A stretch of DNA of 16,541 nucleotides from Lentisphaeria bacterium UBA4640 (GTDB taxonomy: Bacteria > Verrucomicrobiota > Lentisphaeria > Victivallales > UBA1829), in NCBI GenBank assembly GCA_002405835.1, contig DHMO01000023.1, forward strand, positions 1-16,541. Direction: 5' to 3'. The translations under genes were made by a program, and so were the position numbers. Each line of letters starts with the position of its first letter. Positions within the stretch are counted from its first letter, which is position 1. The notes below the pieces were generated by a model. It was not told the origin of the DNA. It did not search any database and saw only the letters and a program-made list of their open reading frames with translations. This document shows positions 14,159-16,541 of the stretch, piece after piece.

Positions 14159-14551
14159 ATGGAAAACGAGACAACAAAGGAATGCCCTTTCTGCGCAGAA
14201 AGAATCAATATCCGTGCGAAAAAATGCAGGTTCTGCGGCGAATTGCTGGATCCAACCGATCGCTTACTGGAAGAAGTCCATAAAGAATCACGGTTTGCTC
14301 AGGAACACTTGCCATATATCGGAACCAGACCCCTCAAGAGACGATCCACCTATATTCTGTTAGCTCTATTTCTCGGACTTATCGGAATTCACAACTTCTA
14401 TGCGGGATACATTGGTCGAGCACTGGCACAATTGTTTACAACCCTTTTTATCGCCTGGCTTGCTTACCCTTTACTCTTAGGAGTTTTTATTTGGGTCCTC
14501 GTTGAAATATGTGCAGTTGAAAAAGACGGAACCGGTATGTACTTCATGTAA
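14159..14551 (+). CDS. Zinc-ribbon TM2 domain membrane protein
   Basis: This 130-residue protein joins a short cytoplasmic zinc ribbon (Cys9, Cys12, Cys23, Cys26 in CPFC and CRFC) to a TM2 domain. The TM2 domain has two membrane segments (about 64-85 and 90-118) joined by a turn, with the conserved GIHNFYAG (76-83) and an acidic IWVLVE (111-116). TM2 proteins are widespread, of unclear biochemical role, and often sit with other membrane or stress genes. The ATG at 14159 is preferred because GGAG lies 6 bases upstream; an ATG at 14132 also exists but has no site. It is the last gene of the island operon, 35 bases before the terminator. Confidence 0.85.
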   Translation: MENETTKECPFCAERINIRAKKCRFCGELLDPTDRLLEEVHKESRFAQEHLPYIGTRPLKRRSTYILLALFLGLIGIHNFYAGYIGRALAQLFTTLFIAWLAYPLLLGVFIWVLVEICAVEKDGTGMYFM

Positions 14552-14585
14552 TACCACTCAATATAAAGCACCCTCATTCCTCCAT

Positions 14586-14619
14586 CCGTCGCCGCTTCCC
14601 TTCGGGGGGCGGCGGTTTT
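14586..14619 (+). terminator. Terminator closing the island operon
   Basis: CCGTCGCC (14586-14593) pairs with GGCGGCGG (14608-14615) with one T-G wobble. The loop contains an inner CCC-TTCG-GGG hairpin, and TTTT follows (14616-14619). The T run overlaps the stop codon of the convergent gene at 14618. Its high G+C matches the chromosome rather than the island, so it may mark the right edge of the inserted segment. Confidence 0.8.
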
Positions 14620-15277
14620 ATTTGGCGGACGGGATGAAGCCGCAGAGCTCGGCGTAATGCTGCGAAAACTCACGCTCGGCACGAAGATAACGCTGCATCG
14701 AATTCTTCGGAAGCAGACGGCGACGCTGATCCGCGGCCTTCCGCATCGGAAGCGAGATCAGATCAAAAAGCTCACTCACTCCATGAAGAAGATTCACTTC
14801 CGTGTCGCCGATCGAATCATCAACAAGACGGCTCTTCGCAATCGCAAGAGGTCCCGCAAACTGCTCAATTCCACGCTCGTTCTTCGCCATCTCAATCGAC
14901 GTCTCGGCGGAAATCTTCAGAAGCTCCAGAATCTTCCGGCACGAAAAAAGAAGCGGCATGCACGGATCCTCCGTCTTCTTCACCGCCGCAGAAACCGGGG
15001 AATGCTCGCGGTAAATGAACGTCAGATTGTCGATCACCACATTCACCAGCGTCAGACCGATCGTGTAATATTTGAACCGCGCGGCGTCATCAAACTTGTA
15101 AAGCTGGAGCTTGAAAAGCTCAGTCAGAGCGTTGTACGCCGTGTCGCAGCGCGCAAGACGCGCCGGAAGATTCGTGCCGGCAATCGGAACCTTCTTCACG
15201 GACGAACCCGACTCAAACGCAGTCATAATGCCGCGCTTCACCTTCTCAAGCATTCCGGGCGATTCCTTCTCCGCCAT
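14618..15277 (-). CDS. Helical protein of unknown function coupled to uracil-DNA glycosylase
   Basis: I do not recognise this 219-residue protein. It is soluble-looking, mostly helical and rich in Leu, Lys and Arg, with only a marginally hydrophobic stretch (about 70-90) and no signal peptide. A basic C-terminal third (180-205) contains several Arg pairs. AGGAGG seven bases before the ATG at 15277 fixes the start, and this site overlaps the TAG stop of the glycosylase gene 11 bases away, so the two are translationally coupled. Codon use matches the surrounding chromosome. A DNA-repair or nucleic-acid role is suggested only by this neighbour. Its 3' end meets the island terminator. Confidence 0.8.
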   Translation of the reverse strand: MAEKESPGMLEKVKRGIMTAFESGSSVKKVPIAGTNLPARLARCDTAYNALTELFKLQLYKFDDAARFKYYTIGLTLVNVVIDNLTFIYREHSPVSAAVKKTEDPCMPLLFSCRKILELLKISAETSIEMAKNERGIEQFAGPLAIAKSRLVDDSIGDTEVNLLHGVSELFDLISLPMRKAADQRRRLLPKNSMQRYLRAEREFSQHYAELCGFIPSAK

Positions 15278-15288
15278 GATGATTCCTC

Positions 15289-16134
15289 CTATTTGTTCCG
15301 GGTATAGACTTTGCCGAATTCGCGCATCACCTGCTGAAGATCGCTCCACGTGTCGCGCTTCGCCGCTTCGTAACGCAGCAGATACGCCGGGTGAAAAGTC
15401 GGCATGACCTTGATTCCGTGATAATCCAGCCAGTGTCCGCGCAGACGGCTGATTCCGCCGCGTTTCATCAGCCCCTTCAGCGCAACATTGCCCAGAAGGA
15501 CAATCACCTTCGGCGAAACAAGCTGAATCTGACGGTTCAGATACGGCACGCACGAATCCATCTCGTCATCCGACGGATTCCGGTTCCCCGGCGGACGGCA
15601 TTTCACGACGTTCGCAATGTAGACCTCCGAACGCTGGAACTGCATCGCCGCAATCATCTTCGAAAGAAGCTGTCCGGCCTTCCCGACGAACGGAATGCCC
15701 TGCGCATCCTCATCCGCGCCGGGTCCCTCGCCGATGAACATCAGATCCGCATGCTCCGAACCATCCGCAAAAACAACGCTGTGGCGCGTCTCGCAGAGAC
15801 GGCACGCGCGGCAGTTCGCGGCCGCTGTCTTGAGCTGTTCCCAGTTCATGGATGCGATTTCCGCCAGATCAAGCGGAGAATACGCGCGTTCCGTCTGCGG
15901 CGCTTCCTCGTGAGACACCGGTTCCGTATAGCGGAATGCGGGGCGCGCAGGCGCCGGACGCGGCGGAGGAGGTGCGGAAACAGGAGCCGGACGCGGCGGC
16001 TGTGACGGTGCGGCCTGAGCGGGAGCGGCGTTCCGGTAGAACTCGACCAGATTGTCCCTGCTCACATATACCGTTCCGTTCGCCGACTGTTCCTGCCGGA
16101 TGCACTGAATGATTTCGTCAAAAATATCCGCCAT
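15289..16134 (-). CDS. Uracil-DNA glycosylase, family 4 type, with N-terminal extension
   Basis: This 281-residue enzyme removes uracil from DNA, starting base-excision repair. The catalytic part (about 97-275) shows family 4 motifs: GEGPGADEDAQG (135-146), where the acidic residues stand in for the catalytic position of this family, and HPAYLLR (248-254). Iron-sulfur ligands are visible as Cys108-x2-Cys111 and Cys179-x15-Cys195; Cys114 is an extra nearby cysteine. Residues 1-34 form a small helical module, joined through a Pro/Ala-rich linker (about 36-67). Family 4 enzymes are usually about 200 residues, so the extension is notable, although longer forms exist in several phyla. The ATG at 16134 follows AGGAGAGGAT; the open frame continues upstream without a better start. 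It leads a two-gene operon. Confidence 0.92.
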   Translation of the reverse strand: MADIFDEIIQCIRQEQSANGTVYVSRDNLVEFYRNAAPAQAAPSQPPRPAPVSAPPPPRPAPARPAFRYTEPVSHEEAPQTERAYSPLDLAEIASMNWEQLKTAAANCRACRLCETRHSVVFADGSEHADLMFIGEGPGADEDAQGIPFVGKAGQLLSKMIAAMQFQRSEVYIANVVKCRPPGNRNPSDDEMDSCVPYLNRQIQLVSPKVIVLLGNVALKGLMKRGGISRLRGHWLDYHGIKVMPTFHPAYLLRYEAAKRDTWSDLQQVMREFGKVYTRNK

Positions 16135-16393
16135 ATCCTCTCCTGTTCTCGATACGGTGACAATGTATTCGTCTGTGCCTGAGATTTCAAGCGGGAAAGC
16201 AAGAAAAAAACAAAAAAAGTCTGACCGGACCGCGCGGCGGAGGAAGAAGTGCGGAGAAGGCAAAATCCTGGAGGGCAATCCGATTTCCGTTTCCGGGTTC
16301 CCCGCCGCCGGCGATCTCCGGTCCTGACACCTAATATATAGTGTCCTTTTCCGTCAATCTTCCATGAAAAACGGGAAAAATAAGAAAAATATT
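16135..16393. other. Leader and regulatory region upstream of the uracil-DNA glycosylase gene
   Basis: No gene is supported in these 259 bases. On the minus strand, TTGACG (16357-16352) and TATTAG (16336-16331) are 15 bases apart and could be a promoter with a short spacer. This would leave a leader of about 190 bases before the glycosylase ATG. The leader has two runs of seven T residues (minus strand, 16218-16212 and 16210-16204) after a GC-rich stretch, which may pause or terminate transcription. An inverted repeat lies over the promoter and is listed separately. Confidence 0.35.
16326..16345. promoter_or_regulatory. Operator-like inverted repeat over the glycosylase promoter
   Basis: GACAC (16326-16330) and GTGTC (16341-16345) are inverted arms around an AT-only core apart from one C, a layout typical of HTH dimer sites. 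It overlaps the candidate -10 box. It is not a clear match to a LexA box of Escherichia coli or Bacillus type, so SOS control is only a possibility. Confidence 0.35.
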
Positions 16394-16531
16394 TTATTTT
16401 TGCGAAGGAGGGACATAAATTGGAGCTTCTGTTTCTACGGAAGCGCTAGCTGCGAACTCCTTCAGAACAGACAAATAGGTAGACTCTGTGTAGTTTTTTG
16501 CACCAAAAATTGTAGCAACATAAGGGCATCT
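16394..16531 (-). pseudogene. 3' end of a broken or frameshifted gene at the window edge
   Basis: The minus strand is open for 45 codons from 16531 to a TAA at 16394. The product starts near CPYVATIFGAKNYTES and ends in a Pro-rich VPPSQK tail. It reads like a real protein C-terminus, but a TAG at 16534-16532 precedes it in frame and no ATG is present, so it cannot be a complete gene as it stands. Another frame is open to the window edge, so a one-base shift near 16525-16535 could connect the two. I do not recognise the family. The region is AT-richer than the chromosome, so it may belong to another acquired segment. Confidence 0.35.
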
Positions 16532-16541
16532 CTATTTATTC

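Noticed and set aside
11534..14551. Prophage or integrative element
   Set aside because: The divergent HTH pair is phage-like, but no integrase, excisionase, structural or replication gene is present and no direct-repeat attachment sites were seen at the edges.
16135..16278. 48-residue N-terminal extension of the uracil-DNA glycosylase
   Set aside because: A strong ribosome site precedes the ATG at 16134; the extension is poorly protein-like and contains the T-run leader.
16405..16450. Strong AAGGAGG followed by a TTG-started plus-strand frame
   Set aside because: It stops after 9 codons, and the ribosome-site-like bases are the complement of Pro-Pro-Ser codons of the minus-strand frame.
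1..16541. tRNA genes, CRISPR arrays and insertion sequences
   Set aside because: No cloverleaf-like sequence, no regularly spaced repeats and no transposase or terminal inverted repeats were recognised by eye on either strand.

Overview
The window looks like chromosomal DNA from a GC-rich Gram-negative-type bacterium. My best guess is a Victivallis-like member of the Lentisphaerota/PVC group. The guess rests on a very short spirochaete-like alanyl-tRNA synthetase, on a sugar-type Gfo/Idh/MocA + SDR + MFS + LacI cluster, and on an AraC regulator. It is an inference and could not be checked against a database. Strong AGGAGG-type ribosome binding sites and intrinsic terminators are used throughout.

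Layout. (1) 1-5082: a plus-strand catabolic operon (Gfo/Idh/MocA oxidoreductase, SDR, PIG3-like quinone reductase, MFS transporter) whose 3' end overlaps a convergent LacI-family gene. It looks like uptake and oxidation of a sugar- or polyol-like compound; the substrate is not readable from sequence. (2) 5096-7519: a minus-strand operon of alaS (minimal form) and a STAS-domain protein, with its own promoter and a terminator pressed against the lacI start. (3) 7587-9982: a divergent plus-strand operon of a phosphoribosyltransferase-like protein and a CodB-type cytosine permease, probably nucleobase uptake and salvage, closed by a textbook terminator. (4) 9983-10714: a long leader holding a cryptic Cys4 reading frame, then a small RRM RNA-binding protein and a terminator that can serve both strands. 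(5) 10720-11530: an AraC-family regulator with its own promoter.

(6) 11534-14619: an AT-richer accessory island (60-base samples count 37% and 43% G+C, against 72% in the phosphoribosyltransferase gene). It has two small HTH regulators facing apart across a compact double promoter, then a plus-strand run of four membrane-associated proteins: a small multi-pass protein, two tandem DUF4230-like proteins and a zinc-ribbon/TM2 protein. No integrase, transposase, toxin nuclease or phage structural gene is visible. This is the part of the window most likely to be an undescribed system.

(7) 14618-16134: a minus-strand pair of a family 4-type uracil-DNA glycosylase with a Pro/Ala-rich N-terminal extension and a tightly coupled helical protein of unknown function. 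(8) 16135-16541: a long leader with an operator-like inverted repeat, then at the right edge the 3' end of a minus-strand gene whose frame appears broken. No tRNA, rRNA, CRISPR array or IS element was recognised.
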